Shown: positions 1-6,722 of the stretch, piece by piece
How positions within the stretch are numbered: position 1 is the stretch's first letter
Layout of the letters: each line of letters starts with the position of its first letter
Assembly (NCBI GenBank): GCA_029884035.1
Contig: JAOUIM010000075.1
Coordinates: 1 to 11,716, forward strand
Reading direction: 5' to 3'
Length of the DNA: 11,716 nucleotides
Origin: Aquincola sp.
Lineage (GTDB): Bacteria > Pseudomonadota > Gammaproteobacteria > Burkholderiales > Burkholderiaceae_C
Notes under the pieces: generated by a model
Databases searched by the model: none
Seen by the model: only the letters and a program-made list of their open reading frames with translations
What the model was told of the DNA's origin: nothing
Translations under genes and position numbers: made by a program

Positions 1-1942
1 GGCCCTCGCGCGCCACCCCGGCGATGTCGAAGCGCAGAATGTCGCCGAGCTTCAAGCCGAGGGTCTGTGCCAGCCCCTCCTCGAGCGAGACGCCGTCCGC
101 CTCATTGGGTGTCCAGCGCCCTGCGGAGACGATGTTGTGTCCGGGCAGCTGCGACGTGTGGCTGAGATTGAACTCGCGCTCGACCAGGCGCCGCCCGCGT
201 TCGTCGCCGAACTCGTCGGGCGTGATCGCCTTGCCGTTGATCGCGACCAGCCGGCCGCGAATCATCGGGTACCAGTCGTAGCGGCTCACACCCGCAGCAG
301 CGAGCTCCTTCCGGAATGCGGACGCCTGCTCGGGCTGGATGTTGATGACGAAGCGATTGGGCGCGTCAGGCGGCGTGGCCTCGCGCCAGCTCGCGATCAG
401 GTCGGTGCGAAGCAGCACCAGCAGCACGAGCGCGAGCAGCCCCACGGAAAGCGCCGAGACCTGCAGCACCGCAAAGGCCGGGCGCGCGGCGAGTTGCCGC
501 GTGGCCAGCACGAGCCAACGCGGCGCTCGCGCCTCGGGCACCGAGCGCTTCAGGCCCATCACTGCGAGCCAGGCCAACAGCGCGAACAGCGCGATCGCCG
601 CGGCAAACCCGCCGACCGCGATGAGTCCGAGCTTGAGGTCGGAGGCGACCGTGACCAGCAGCGCGGCGAACCCGAGCGTGCCCGTGCCCAGCACCACGAG
701 CGAGGCAGCCTTGAGGGCGCCGACGTCGCGCCGGATCACGCGCAACGGGGGCACCCGGGCGAGTTGCAGCACGGGCGGAAGACCGAAGCCGAGCAGCAGC
801 GTCAGCCCGACCCCCAGTCCGAACACCGCCGGCCAGGCACCAACCGGCGGCAGGTCGGCCTGCACCAGGCCGGCGAGCAGCCAGACGAACACGTGGTGCA
901 CCGCAAAGCCGAGCACGATCCCCGCCACGCTGGCCAGCACACCGATGCCGCCGAATTCGATGGCATAGGCCGCCGCGATCGAGCGTTGGGGCTGGCCCAG
1001 CACGCGCAGCATCGCGCAATCGTCGAGATGCCGTTCCGCGAAGTCACGCGAGGCGATCGCCACCGCCACGGCGGCCAGCAGCGCAGCGAGCAGCGCGACG
1101 AGGTTGAGAAACTTGCCCGCGCGATTGAGCGTCTGCCGCATCTCGGGACGGCCCGACTCCATCGACTCGACGCGCACGCCACGAATATGCAGCGCGGCGA
1201 TCCGGTCTTCGGCCCAGCGCACATAGGCCGACACGTCGGCATCGCGCCCCGCAGGCGATGCCACCGCCAGCCGGAACGTCACTCGGCTGGCCGGCTGGAC
1301 GAGCCCGGTGGCGGCCAGATCGGCGTGGCCGAGCATGACGCGCGGCGCGAAACTCATGAAGCCCGCGCCACGGTCGGGTTCGATCGCGATCAGCCGCGTG
1401 ATCTTCAGCGCGGCGTCGCCCAGCAACAGCGCGTCGCCGACCTTCAGTTGCAGCGCGCCCAGCAGCGACTCGTCGACCCACGCCGTGCCCGGCTCGGGCG
1501 CACCCGCGGCATCGAGTTCGGCACCGCCGCTGTCGCGCCGCAACTTGAGGCGCCCTCGCAACGGATAGGCGTCGCTCACCGCTTTGACCGCAACGAGCCT
1601 GGTCGCAGCGCCCTTGTCGTCGGGCGCGCGACCCATGCTCGGGAAGGTCGTCGTCGTGGCTACCGACAGGCCGCGCCGACGCGCCTCATCGATGAAGTCC
1701 GACGGCATCGCCCGGTCGCTGGCGACGATCGCATCGCCACCGAGCAACTGGCGCGCGTCACGACCGAGCCCGCGCTCGAGGCGGTCGGCAAAGAAGCCGA
1801 CCGCGGTCAACGCCGCCACGGCGAGCGTGACGGCCACCAGCAACAGGCGCAACTCACCGGCCCGCAGGTCGCGCAGCGTCTGCCGCCAAGCCAGCGCGAA
1901 GGCGGACGGTGTGGCGCTCGGGTCTTGCTCGGTCGGATTCAT
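1..1942 (-). CDS. YbbP-like ABC transporter permease (FtsX/MacB domain), C-terminus cut by window edge
   Basis: The frame is open without a stop from an ATG at 1942 to the left edge and gives 647 residues. It begins MNPTEQDPSATPSAFALAWR. There is one membrane helix at about residues 31-51, then a large periplasmic domain (about 52-275). A helix-rich FtsX-type core follows (about 277-300, 325-360, 370-395), then further helices near 412-463 and 488-512, and a second periplasmic region that is cut off. The motif FLNLVALLAALLAAVAVAIA at 278-297, followed by an arginine/aspartate-rich loop, is typical of FtsX domains. This one-helix, domain, multi-helix, domain layout matches E. coli YbbP (about 800 aa), the permease partner of the ATPase YbbA. 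About 150-200 C-terminal residues should lie beyond the window. The family is inner-membrane and tied to envelope or lipid-related export, but its substrate is not established. A weak GGA sits 8 nt before the start. The gene is divergent from the histidine kinase. Confidence 0.9.
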   Translation of the reverse strand, partial: MNPTEQDPSATPSAFALAWRQTLRDLRAGELRLLLVAVTLAVAALTAVGFFADRLERGLGRDARQLLGGDAIVASDRAMPSDFIDEARRRGLSVATTTTFPSMGRAPDDKGAATRLVAVKAVSDAYPLRGRLKLRRDSGGAELDAAGAPEPGTAWVDESLLGALQLKVGDALLLGDAALKITRLIAIEPDRGAGFMSFAPRVMLGHADLAATGLVQPASRVTFRLAVASPAGRDADVSAYVRWAEDRIAALHIRGVRVESMESGRPEMRQTLNRAGKFLNLVALLAALLAAVAVAIASRDFAERHLDDCAMLRVLGQPQRSIAAAYAIEFGGIGVLASVAGIVLGFAVHHVFVWLLAGLVQADLPPVGAWPAVFGLGVGLTLLLGFGLPPVLQLARVPPLRVIRRDVGALKAASLVVLGTGTLGFAALLVTVASDLKLGLIAVGGFAAAIALFALLAWLAVMGLKRSVPEARAPRWLVLATRQLAARPAFAVLQVSALSVGLLALVLLVLLRTDLIASWREATPPDAPNRFVINIQPEQASAFRKELAAAGVSRYDWYPMIRGRLVAINGKAITPDEFGDERGRRLVEREFNLSHTSQLPGHNIVSAGRWTPNEADGVSLEEGLAQTLGLKLGDILRFDIAGVAREG

Positions 1943-2081
1943 CGGAGTCCAGACGATACCTCGGGCGCGAAGACGGCGTGCTGGTCGGGCCATCCACCCG
2001 CCCTTCGCACGACGAAATCGCTCCGCGGCGCCGTGGGGGTCGGACTACACTGCAACGAAGCGTTTCAGGAGCCCCGAAAGG
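1943..2081. promoter_or_regulatory. Divergent intergenic region with a possible -10 for the kinase
   Basis: These 139 bases separate the start codons of two divergent genes and must hold promoters for both unless transcription is longer-range. On the plus strand TACACT at 2046-2051 matches four of six positions of a sigma-70 -10 element, but no TTGACA-like hexamer lies at the right distance. No convincing promoter is visible toward the permease. No operator-like palindrome stands out. Confidence 0.3.
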
Positions 2082-3929
2082 ATGAGCCAAGGTCCCCAGC
2101 GCGCCCTGTCCTGGATGGCTGCCGGCACTGCCGTCTTCCTGCTGTTGCTCGGCGGCGTGCTGGCGGTCAGCTTCGTGCAGCTCGACGAATTCGCGAGCGA
2201 GGCGCACGCCCAGGGTGACGCAGCCACGTTGCGGGTGCACAGCCAGCGCATCGCGCTGGCGAGCCTGGCGCTTCGCGATGCACGCGACGCGGACGAGCGC
2301 GCGCGGTGGCAACAGCGGCTTGCGGAGTCAGTGCAGGCCTTCGATCGCATCCAGACCGCGCTGGTCGAGGGCCAGGGCCTTGTGGACGAGCATGGCGGGG
2401 TCTACTGGCACCACCCGATCCGCGACCAGGCGATTGCGCGTGAGGTGCAGGCCGCGTGGCAGCGCTGGCGGCTGGCACTCGGCCCGCTGCTCGCGCCGGC
2501 ACCTGGCGAGCCGGCGGTCGCCGCGGCCTCGGACGCCGCACTCGCGCAATCTCAACCGTTGCTCGACCTGCTGACCCGCCAGGAGGCGGTCGTCGCGGGC
2601 GAGCTGCGTGCGGATCTCGCGCGTTTCCGCAACGGCCAGCTCGGCGCGATCGCCGCGCTCGGGCTCGTTTTCGGCGTGCTGGCCTTCGTCACGCTCGGCC
2701 ACATGCGTCGCCTCGGCGTGCAGCAGCGCGAACAGGTCGAGGCCACCGCGTCGGCGCGCGAGCGGGCCGAGCAGGCCAGCCAGGCCAAGACGCAATTCCT
2801 TGCGCGCATGAGCCATGAGTTGCGCACGCCGTTGAACGCGGTGCTCGGCCTGTCGCAACTGCTTCGCAGCGAGCTGGCCGAGGGGCGTAAGTTGTCGTCG
2901 CAGCACCTTGCCACGATCGAGGACGCCGGGCGCCACCTGCTCGCGCTGATCGACGACACGCTCGACCTCGCCCGCATCGAGGCCGGCCAGATGAGCGTGC
3001 GCTGCACGCCGTTGCGGCTGTCGTCGGTGATGACGGGCGCCACGCTGGCCTGCCGGGCCGACGCGGACCGCCAGGGTGTTCGCTTGTCGATGCGCTTCGA
3101 TGCCGACGATCCCGAGACCCTGTATGCCGAGGGCGATGCCGTGCGTGTGCGCCAGGTGCTGATCAACCTGATCTCCAATGCGATCAAGTACAACCGTCGC
3201 GGTGGCAGCGTCGACGTGATGGGACTGGCGCGCGGCGCAGACGCCGTCGGTGTGCGCGTGAGCGACGACGGCCCGGGCATGACCGAGCCCCAGGTCGCGC
3301 AACTGTTCCAACCGTTCAACCGCCTCGGCGCCGAAGAAGGCGGCGTTTCCGGCACCGGCATCGGCCTGTCGATCGCCAAGCGGCTGGCGCACCTGATGCA
3401 CGGCGACATCGAGGTGCGCAGCACACCCGGTCGTGGCAGTGTATTCACGCTCGTGCTGCCGCGAGCGGAGTACGACTCCGGCTTCTCGGCGACCCAGCCC
3501 GCGCCGCTGGAAACGCTCGCCGAAAGCGAGATCGGCGAGGGTGCCACCCTGCTCTACGTCGAGGACAACGAGGTCAACATCATCGTGTTCGAGGCCTGCC
3601 TTGCCCGCCGCCCCGGCATCCGCCTGCTGGTAGCCCGCGACGCCGACCAGGCGATGAGGCTGGCGCGCGCCAACGCGATCGACCTCGTGGTGCTCGACCT
3701 CAATCTGCCCGACACCAACGGTCTGGCGCTGTACCGCATGCTGCGCCAGATGCCGCAGCACCACTCGCTGCGCGCCGCGCTGCTGACTGCCGATGCGCTG
3801 CCCGCGACGGCCGAGGCCGCGCGCCGGGTCGGGATCTCTCGCGTGTGGACCAAGCCGCTGGACCCGGCAGCGCTGTTGGCCGAGATCGACGAGGTTCTGG
3901 CCGAGCGCGGCGTCGTGACGTCGCCCTGA
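2082..3929 (+). CDS. Hybrid sensor histidine kinase with C-terminal receiver domain
   Basis: This is a 615-residue membrane sensor kinase. Helices at about residues 9-33 and 187-207 flank a roughly 150-residue, mostly helical periplasmic sensor region. Its SQRIAL segment (54-59) weakly recalls NarX/PilJ-type sensor domains; the ligand is unknown. The cytoplasmic part has the H box SHELRTP with phospho-accepting His245, an N box (Asn366 in LISNAIKYN), DDGPGM (395-400) and the glycine box GTGIGLSI (424-431). A complete receiver follows (about 488-607) with Glu494/Asp495, phospho-acceptor Asp539, Thr569 and Lys591. The kinase should therefore autophosphorylate and pass phosphate to its own receiver. 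No HPt domain or separate response regulator is visible nearby, so the output is unknown. The frame stays open upstream to 1584, but that stretch is antisense to the permease. ATG 2082 is chosen because the first helix follows directly and AGGA lies 11 nt before it. Confidence 0.95.
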   Translation: MSQGPQRALSWMAAGTAVFLLLLGGVLAVSFVQLDEFASEAHAQGDAATLRVHSQRIALASLALRDARDADERARWQQRLAESVQAFDRIQTALVEGQGLVDEHGGVYWHHPIRDQAIAREVQAAWQRWRLALGPLLAPAPGEPAVAAASDAALAQSQPLLDLLTRQEAVVAGELRADLARFRNGQLGAIAALGLVFGVLAFVTLGHMRRLGVQQREQVEATASARERAEQASQAKTQFLARMSHELRTPLNAVLGLSQLLRSELAEGRKLSSQHLATIEDAGRHLLALIDDTLDLARIEAGQMSVRCTPLRLSSVMTGATLACRADADRQGVRLSMRFDADDPETLYAEGDAVRVRQVLINLISNAIKYNRRGGSVDVMGLARGADAVGVRVSDDGPGMTEPQVAQLFQPFNRLGAEEGGVSGTGIGLSIAKRLAHLMHGDIEVRSTPGRGSVFTLVLPRAEYDSGFSATQPAPLETLAESEIGEGATLLYVEDNEVNIIVFEACLARRPGIRLLVARDADQAMRLARANAIDLVVLDLNLPDTNGLALYRMLRQMPQHHSLRAALLTADALPATAEAARRVGISRVWTKPLDPAALLAEIDEVLAERGVVTSP

Positions 3930-3986
3930 ACGCCGCATTCGAATCGCCTCAAGCCGCAACGGTGCCTGGCCCGGCACACTCACCCC

Positions 3987-4838
3987 ATGTCGTCCCTCAC
4001 GCTGCCTGCCCTCTTCGTCTCGCACGGCTCGCCGATGATTGCGCTCGAACCCGGCGCGGCCGGTGCTTTCCTTGCTCGCCTGGGCCCGGCGATCAACGCC
4101 ACGTTCGGCCGCCCGCGCGCGATCGTCGCGCTTTCGGCGCACACGCTGACGCGTGAGCCGGTGCTGTTGGCCGCGCCACGCCACGAGGCCATCCACGATT
4201 TCGGCGGCTTCGACCCGCGCTTGTACGAGATGCGCTACGACGCCGATGGGGCGCCGGCGCTGGCCGAGCGCGTCGCCGCATTGCTGCGCCAGTGCGACAT
4301 CGCGATGCACCGTGTCGAGCAGGGCGGGCTCGACCATGGCATCTGGACGCCGCTGCGCTATGCCTACCCCGGCGCCGATGTACCGATCCTGCCGCTGGGC
4401 TGGTCGCCGCGGGACAGCCCGGCCCGCCTGTTCGCGCTCGGTGAGGCGCTGGCACCGCTGGCCACCGAGGGGATACTTGTGCTGGGCACGGGCAGCATGA
4501 CGCACAACCTGCGCCGCGTCGCGCAGGCCGGATTCCACGTCCAGTCGATCCGGCCCGAGATCCCAGAAAGCGCTGCGTTTCGCGCCTGGTTCATGGACCG
4601 CGCCGCCGCGCGCGACTGGGAAGCCCTGTTCGACTACCGGGCGCGCGCACCGCATGCAGCCGACATGCATCCGACCGACGAGCACCTGCTGCCGTGGTTC
4701 ATCGCCGCCGGCGCGGGGGGCCGCGAGGCGACACCGGTGCGCTTGCACGACAGCGTCACGCACGGCGTGCTCGGGATGGACGCCTACGCATTCGGCACCG
4801 GGGCGGCCGACCTCGCCCCCGAGTTGATCGAGCCATGA
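3987..4838 (+). CDS. DODA-type extradiol dioxygenase (LigB superfamily, YgiD-like)
   Basis: This 283-residue cytosolic protein belongs to the class III (LigB-like) extradiol ring-cleavage dioxygenases, DODA/YgiD subgroup. Visible signatures are SHGSP with His13, SAHT with His52, LDHGIW with His117, GSMTHNL with His173, and MHPTDEH with His228 and His233. In the YgiD family the metal is held by three histidines equivalent to His13, His52 and His228, and the His173 position is catalytic. Known members open catechol-type rings such as 3,4-dihydroxyphenylalanine. The true substrate here cannot be read from sequence, because many bacterial members are uncharacterised. The length fits the family and the catalytic residues look intact. 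It starts 57 nt after the kinase stop with no strong Shine-Dalgarno sequence. The N-terminus MSSLTLPALFVSHG places the first metal histidine where the family expects it, which supports this start. Confidence 0.9.
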   Translation: MSSLTLPALFVSHGSPMIALEPGAAGAFLARLGPAINATFGRPRAIVALSAHTLTREPVLLAAPRHEAIHDFGGFDPRLYEMRYDADGAPALAERVAALLRQCDIAMHRVEQGGLDHGIWTPLRYAYPGADVPILPLGWSPRDSPARLFALGEALAPLATEGILVLGTGSMTHNLRRVAQAGFHVQSIRPEIPESAAFRAWFMDRAAARDWEALFDYRARAPHAADMHPTDEHLLPWFIAAGAGGREATPVRLHDSVTHGVLGMDAYAFGTGAADLAPELIEP

Positions 4839-5425
4839 CATCGCCCTTGGAGGTGATCGAGACACCACGCCTGTTGCTGCGTGCGACCGACGTGGCGATG
4901 GCAGCCAGCGTGGCAGCCTACCTGCTGCGCAACCGCGCGGCACATGCACCTTGGAACCCGCCGATGGACGATCGCATGTTCACCGCGGAGGGGCAGGCCG
5001 AGCGGCTCGATGCGGCCGTTCGGCACGAGGCCGACGGCTCACAGATCGGTTGGTGGATGTTTCTGCGCCACGACAGCGCAGCTGTGATGGGCCATGTGCG
5101 CCTGTCGCAGGTGGCGCGCGGCCCGTTCTGTTCGGCGATGCTCGGATATGCGATCGATGCCGCCCACGAAGGTCGCGGCCTGATGCGCGAAGCGCTCGTC
5201 GCGGTGCTCGCCGACGCGTTCGGTGCGCGCGTGAACTTGCACCGCGTGCAGGCCAACGCGAGACCGGAGAACGTGCGCAGCCTCGGCCTGCTCGACCGCC
5301 TCGGGTTCGAGCGCGAAGGCCTCGCGCGCGAGTACCTGTTCATCGATGGCGCCTGGCGCGACCATGTCATGACCGCCAAGCGTCATCCCCGCTGGCCGGC
5401 CCACCAGGCGCCGGGCCAGCGTTGA
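4835..5425 (+). CDS. GNAT-family N-acetyltransferase, RimJ-like
   Basis: This 196-residue protein has the RimJ/RimL-type acetyltransferase layout. It opens with ETPRLLLRA (9-17), the usual first strand. A central strand carries MGHVRL (85-90), followed by YAIDAAHEGRGLMREAL (105-121), in which EGRGLM is the acetyl-CoA pyrophosphate-binding loop. Next comes LHRVQANARPENVRSLGLL (135-153), the helix-strand block where the bound-side chain Asn/Arg pattern NxRPEN is characteristic. LGFEREGLAREYLFIDG (156-172) completes the fold. Family members acetylate N-terminal amines of ribosomal proteins or small amines; the substrate here is not predictable. Its ATG overlaps the dioxygenase TGA (ATGA at 4835-4838), so the two are almost certainly co-transcribed and translationally coupled. 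The frame extends upstream to 4694, but that part overlaps the dioxygenase and lacks family similarity. The C-terminal tail after about residue 184 is not conserved-looking. Confidence 0.9.
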   Translation: MTSPLEVIETPRLLLRATDVAMAASVAAYLLRNRAAHAPWNPPMDDRMFTAEGQAERLDAAVRHEADGSQIGWWMFLRHDSAAVMGHVRLSQVARGPFCSAMLGYAIDAAHEGRGLMREALVAVLADAFGARVNLHRVQANARPENVRSLGLLDRLGFEREGLAREYLFIDGAWRDHVMTAKRHPRWPAHQAPGQR

Positions 5426-5456
5426 GCACAGCACCGCGCCGCCAGGGTGGCACGGC

Positions 5457-5879
5457 TCACTTGGCCTGGATGCGGCTCAGGTACTCGACCAGCGACAGGA
5501 TCCGCGCGCGAACGTAGGCTTCCTGGTTGTACGGCACGTCCAAGTAGTACTCGGCAGCCTTGACGCTGTAATCGCGGCCCCAGATCGGCATGTCGCGCGT
5601 GCCATGCTCGGCCACACCCACGCCATCGATCGTGTCGTAGACACGGGCCATCGGAAAGATCCCGGCGTTGCGCTTCTGCAGCGTTGTCAGGTCCGACGGA
5701 CTGCGCTTGAGCAGCTCGGTAATCGGCCCGCCACCTTTGCCCGACACGCCATGGCATGCGGCGCAATTCGCTTCGAACTCCGCCTTGCCGAAATCGATCT
5801 TGGTCTGGGTTGCGGCCACTGCCGGCAGCGCCAGTGCCATCAGCAGCGGGATCCAACAGGTCTTGCTTGCGGTTCTCAT
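5457..5879 (-). CDS. Exported monohaem cytochrome c, downstream paralogue
   Basis: This 140-residue protein has a signal peptide (MRTASK, then a hydrophobic run ending AVAA at about residue 23) followed by a class I cytochrome c domain. The haem-binding motif is CAACH (Cys39, Cys42, His43), and Met97 in TRDMPIWG is the likely second axial ligand. It should work in the periplasm as a small electron carrier, or be anchored near a terminal oxidase or dehydrogenase; the partner is unknown. A GTG at 5888 is also in frame, but it lies inside the AAAGGTGG ribosome binding site, so ATG 5879 is the better start. The gene is a diverged tandem copy of the cytochrome at 6184-6615: a little over half of the core residues match by eye, including FGK, CHG, SGKG, DLTT, KRN and HGTR. 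It is convergent with the acetyltransferase gene, 31 nt away. Confidence 0.93.
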   Translation of the reverse strand: MRTASKTCWIPLLMALALPAVAATQTKIDFGKAEFEANCAACHGVSGKGGGPITELLKRSPSDLTTLQKRNAGIFPMARVYDTIDGVGVAEHGTRDMPIWGRDYSVKAAEYYLDVPYNQEAYVRARILSLVEYLSRIQAK

Positions 5880-5884
5880 AGCTT

Positions 5885-5892
5885 CCACCTTT
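5885..5892 (-). promoter_or_regulatory. Ribosome binding site deciding the cytochrome start
   Basis: AAAGGTGG ends 5 nt before ATG 5879. The alternative in-frame GTG at 5888-5886 is part of this site, which argues against GTG initiation. The same sequence at the same distance precedes the paralogue. Confidence 0.8.
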
Positions 5893-5926
5893 CAGCGGGA
5901 CAGCCCTCGACGCGTACAGACCTTGC

Positions 5927-5955
5927 TGCGAACGCCGCCGAAGGCAACACCCGCA
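5927..5955 (-). promoter_or_regulatory. Conserved 29-nt leader hairpin, copy 1
   Basis: Read on the minus strand, TGCGGGTGTTGCC, a 3-nt loop TTC, and GGCGGCGTTCGCA form 13 consecutive pairs: eight Watson-Crick and five G-U. The G-U pairs become A-C mismatches in a plus-strand RNA, so the fold belongs to the minus-strand transcript. It lies between the -10-like hexamer and the ribosome binding site. If the start site is near 5954, the transcript would begin with this hairpin. The paralogue has the same fold. Confidence 0.65.
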
Positions 5956-5961
5956 TAAGCA

Positions 5962-5967
5962 AGGCTA
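5962..5967 (-). promoter_or_regulatory. Putative -10 element, cytochrome copy 1
   Basis: TAGCCT on the minus strand matches three of six -10 consensus positions (T, A and the final T). Its centre is 31 bp from the centre of the upstream palindrome, close to the 32 bp expected when an FNR/CRP dimer is centred at -41.5. A start site near 5954 follows. The element is conserved in the paralogue as TAGTCT. Confidence 0.45.
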
Positions 5968-5988
5968 GGCCGTCGGGCGCGAACTGCG

Positions 5989-6002
5989 TTGAGGGCTCTC
6001 AA
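5989..6002. promoter_or_regulatory. FNR/CRP-like palindromic operator, copy 1
   Basis: TTGAGGGCTCTCAA consists of TTGAG and CTCAA arms around four bases. FNR-type sites are TTGAT-N4-ATCAA, so each half-site differs by one base. The centre is 116.5 nt upstream of the cytochrome ATG, exactly as for the copy at 6725-6738. The arms are identical in both copies and only the core differs, by one base. Confidence 0.6.
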
Positions 6003-6081
6003 TGACAGCTCTGATCACGAGCGCCGCGCATGATTGGACTGTTCGTGACATGTGATGTGTTTGTCCGACGCACGCACAGTC

Positions 6082-6116
6082 AAGCACCAGCCCGTCTCTA
6101 TCCTGGGCTGATGCTT
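6082..6116 (-). other. Inverted repeat / hairpin between the two cytochrome genes
   Basis: Arms of 12 nt (6082-6093 and 6105-6116) enclose 11 nt. On the minus strand AAGCATCAGCCC pairs with GGGCTGGTGCTT fully, with one U-G wobble; on the plus strand that pair would be a C-A mismatch. It therefore fits the 3' untranslated region of the cytochrome ending at 6184. No T-run follows, so it is not a classical intrinsic terminator. It may protect the 3' end or assist Rho-dependent termination. The rest of 6003-6183 shows nothing I can name. Confidence 0.5.
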
Positions 6117-6183
6117 CGACGGCAGCCGGCTCGCTACTCACCTTCGGCCAGCTAACCAGTCCCTTTCAGTCGAACGCACTACC

Positions 6184-6615
6184 TCACAGCTTCTGGATGC
6201 TGGCCAAGTAGTCGATCAATGCGGCAATCCGCCTGGACACAAACCATTCTGGGCTGGGGCCCTTGGGATCCAGACGGTCTGCCGGACGCACTGTCTCTCT
6301 GCGAAACTCCTGGCCCCAGACCGGCATTTCACGCGTGCCGTGCGGTCCGATCGCGACAGGACGACCGTCGATCACATCCCATGCCAATTGGGTCGGAAAG
6401 ACACCCCCATTGCGTTTTGCATAGGTCGTGAGGTCGGCCGGCGGCTTGGTGAGGTACTCGGCCACCTTACCGTCCCCCTTGCCCGATTCGCCATGGCACG
6501 AGGCGCACTTCGCGTAGTACTCGTACTTGCCGAAATCGGCACCCCCCTGCGCCAGCGCCAGGGCGGGCAGCACGAACGCCAGGGACATCAACCATTTCTT
6601 GCTTGCGGTTCTCAT
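6184..6615 (-). CDS. Exported monohaem cytochrome c, upstream paralogue
   Basis: This 143-residue protein has a signal peptide (MRTASKKW, hydrophobic core, likely cleavage after ALAQ near residue 23) and a class I cytochrome c domain. The haem motif is CASCH (Cys37, Cys40, His41) and Met97 in TREMPVWG is the probable axial ligand. Compared with its neighbour at 5457-5879 it has a longer acidic-basic loop after the methionine (about residues 103-124) and one extra residue pair around IDGRPVAIGPHG. The signal peptide starts with the same six residues in both. A role as periplasmic electron carrier is expected from the family; the redox partners are not visible. Its own complete promoter-leader cassette lies upstream. 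It follows the family-5 binding-protein gene after 155 nt, so it is probably an independent transcription unit. An in-frame GTG 9 nt upstream lies in the ribosome binding site and is rejected as start. Confidence 0.94.
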   Translation of the reverse strand: MRTASKKWLMSLAFVLPALALAQGGADFGKYEYYAKCASCHGESGKGDGKVAEYLTKPPADLTTYAKRNGGVFPTQLAWDVIDGRPVAIGPHGTREMPVWGQEFRRETVRPADRLDPKGPSPEWFVSRRIAALIDYLASIQKL

Positions 6616-6620
6616 AGCTT

Positions 6621-6628
6621 CCACCTTT
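6621..6628 (-). promoter_or_regulatory. Ribosome binding site, upstream cytochrome
   Basis: AAAGGTGG ends 5 nt before ATG 6615, identical in sequence and spacing to the site of the downstream paralogue. Confidence 0.8.
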
Positions 6629-6662
6629 CGGCGGGATGACCCTCGGCACACGCAAGCCACTG

Positions 6663-6691
6663 TGCGAACGTCGCCAAGGGCAACACCCGCA
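6663..6691 (-). promoter_or_regulatory. Conserved 29-nt leader hairpin, copy 2
   Basis: Minus-strand TGCGGGTGTTGCC, loop CTT, GGCGACGTTCGCA again gives 13 uninterrupted pairs. It differs from copy 1 at three positions: two in the loop and one in the 3' arm (G to A). The arm change turns a U-G pair into U-A, so the stem is kept. This is the pattern expected of a selected RNA structure rather than of chance identity. Confidence 0.65.
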
Positions 6692-6697
6692 GCTGAA

Positions 6698-6703
6698 AGA
6701 CTA
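6698..6703 (-). promoter_or_regulatory. Putative -10 element, cytochrome copy 2
   Basis: TAGTCT on the minus strand matches four of six -10 positions if the second T of the trinucleotide is not counted strictly, three with strict alignment. It lies at the same distance from the palindrome as TAGCCT of copy 1, which predicts a start site near 6690. Confidence 0.45.
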
Positions 6704-6722
6704 GCCCTGCCCACGACACATG

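Larger units (their letters stand above)
5865..6006 (-). repeat. Duplicated promoter-leader cassette, copy 1
   Basis: This segment, from the first codons of the cytochrome through the palindrome, aligns with 6601-6742 without a single gap (offset 736). Upstream of the start codon about 90 of 126 bases match by eye. Identity is concentrated in the palindrome, the -10 region, the hairpin block and the ribosome binding site. Poorly matching stretches lie between them (for example 5911-5920 and 5971-5980). Confidence 0.8.

Noticed and set aside
1545..1560. TTGAGG-CG-CCCTC motif resembling the cytochrome palindromes
   Set aside because: It lies inside the permease coding region, the spacing of the arms differs and the second arm is not CTCAA.
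137..2218. A 693-codon plus-strand open frame over the permease gene
   Set aside because: The predicted protein is low-complexity (Arg, Gln, His, Glu rich) with no recognisable domain. The opposite strand encodes an intact YbbP-like permease. Long antisense frames are common in high-GC DNA.
2328..4949. An 873-codon minus-strand open frame opposite the kinase and dioxygenase
   Set aside because: It has the same Arg/Gln/His-rich composition and no domain. It is antisense to two clearly recognisable genes whose catalytic motifs are intact.
5423..5459. Possible bidirectional terminator between the acetyltransferase and cytochrome genes
   Set aside because: The best stem (GCCGCCA, GGG loop, TGG, 2-nt bulge, CGGC) is short and imperfect. 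No T-run follows on either strand.
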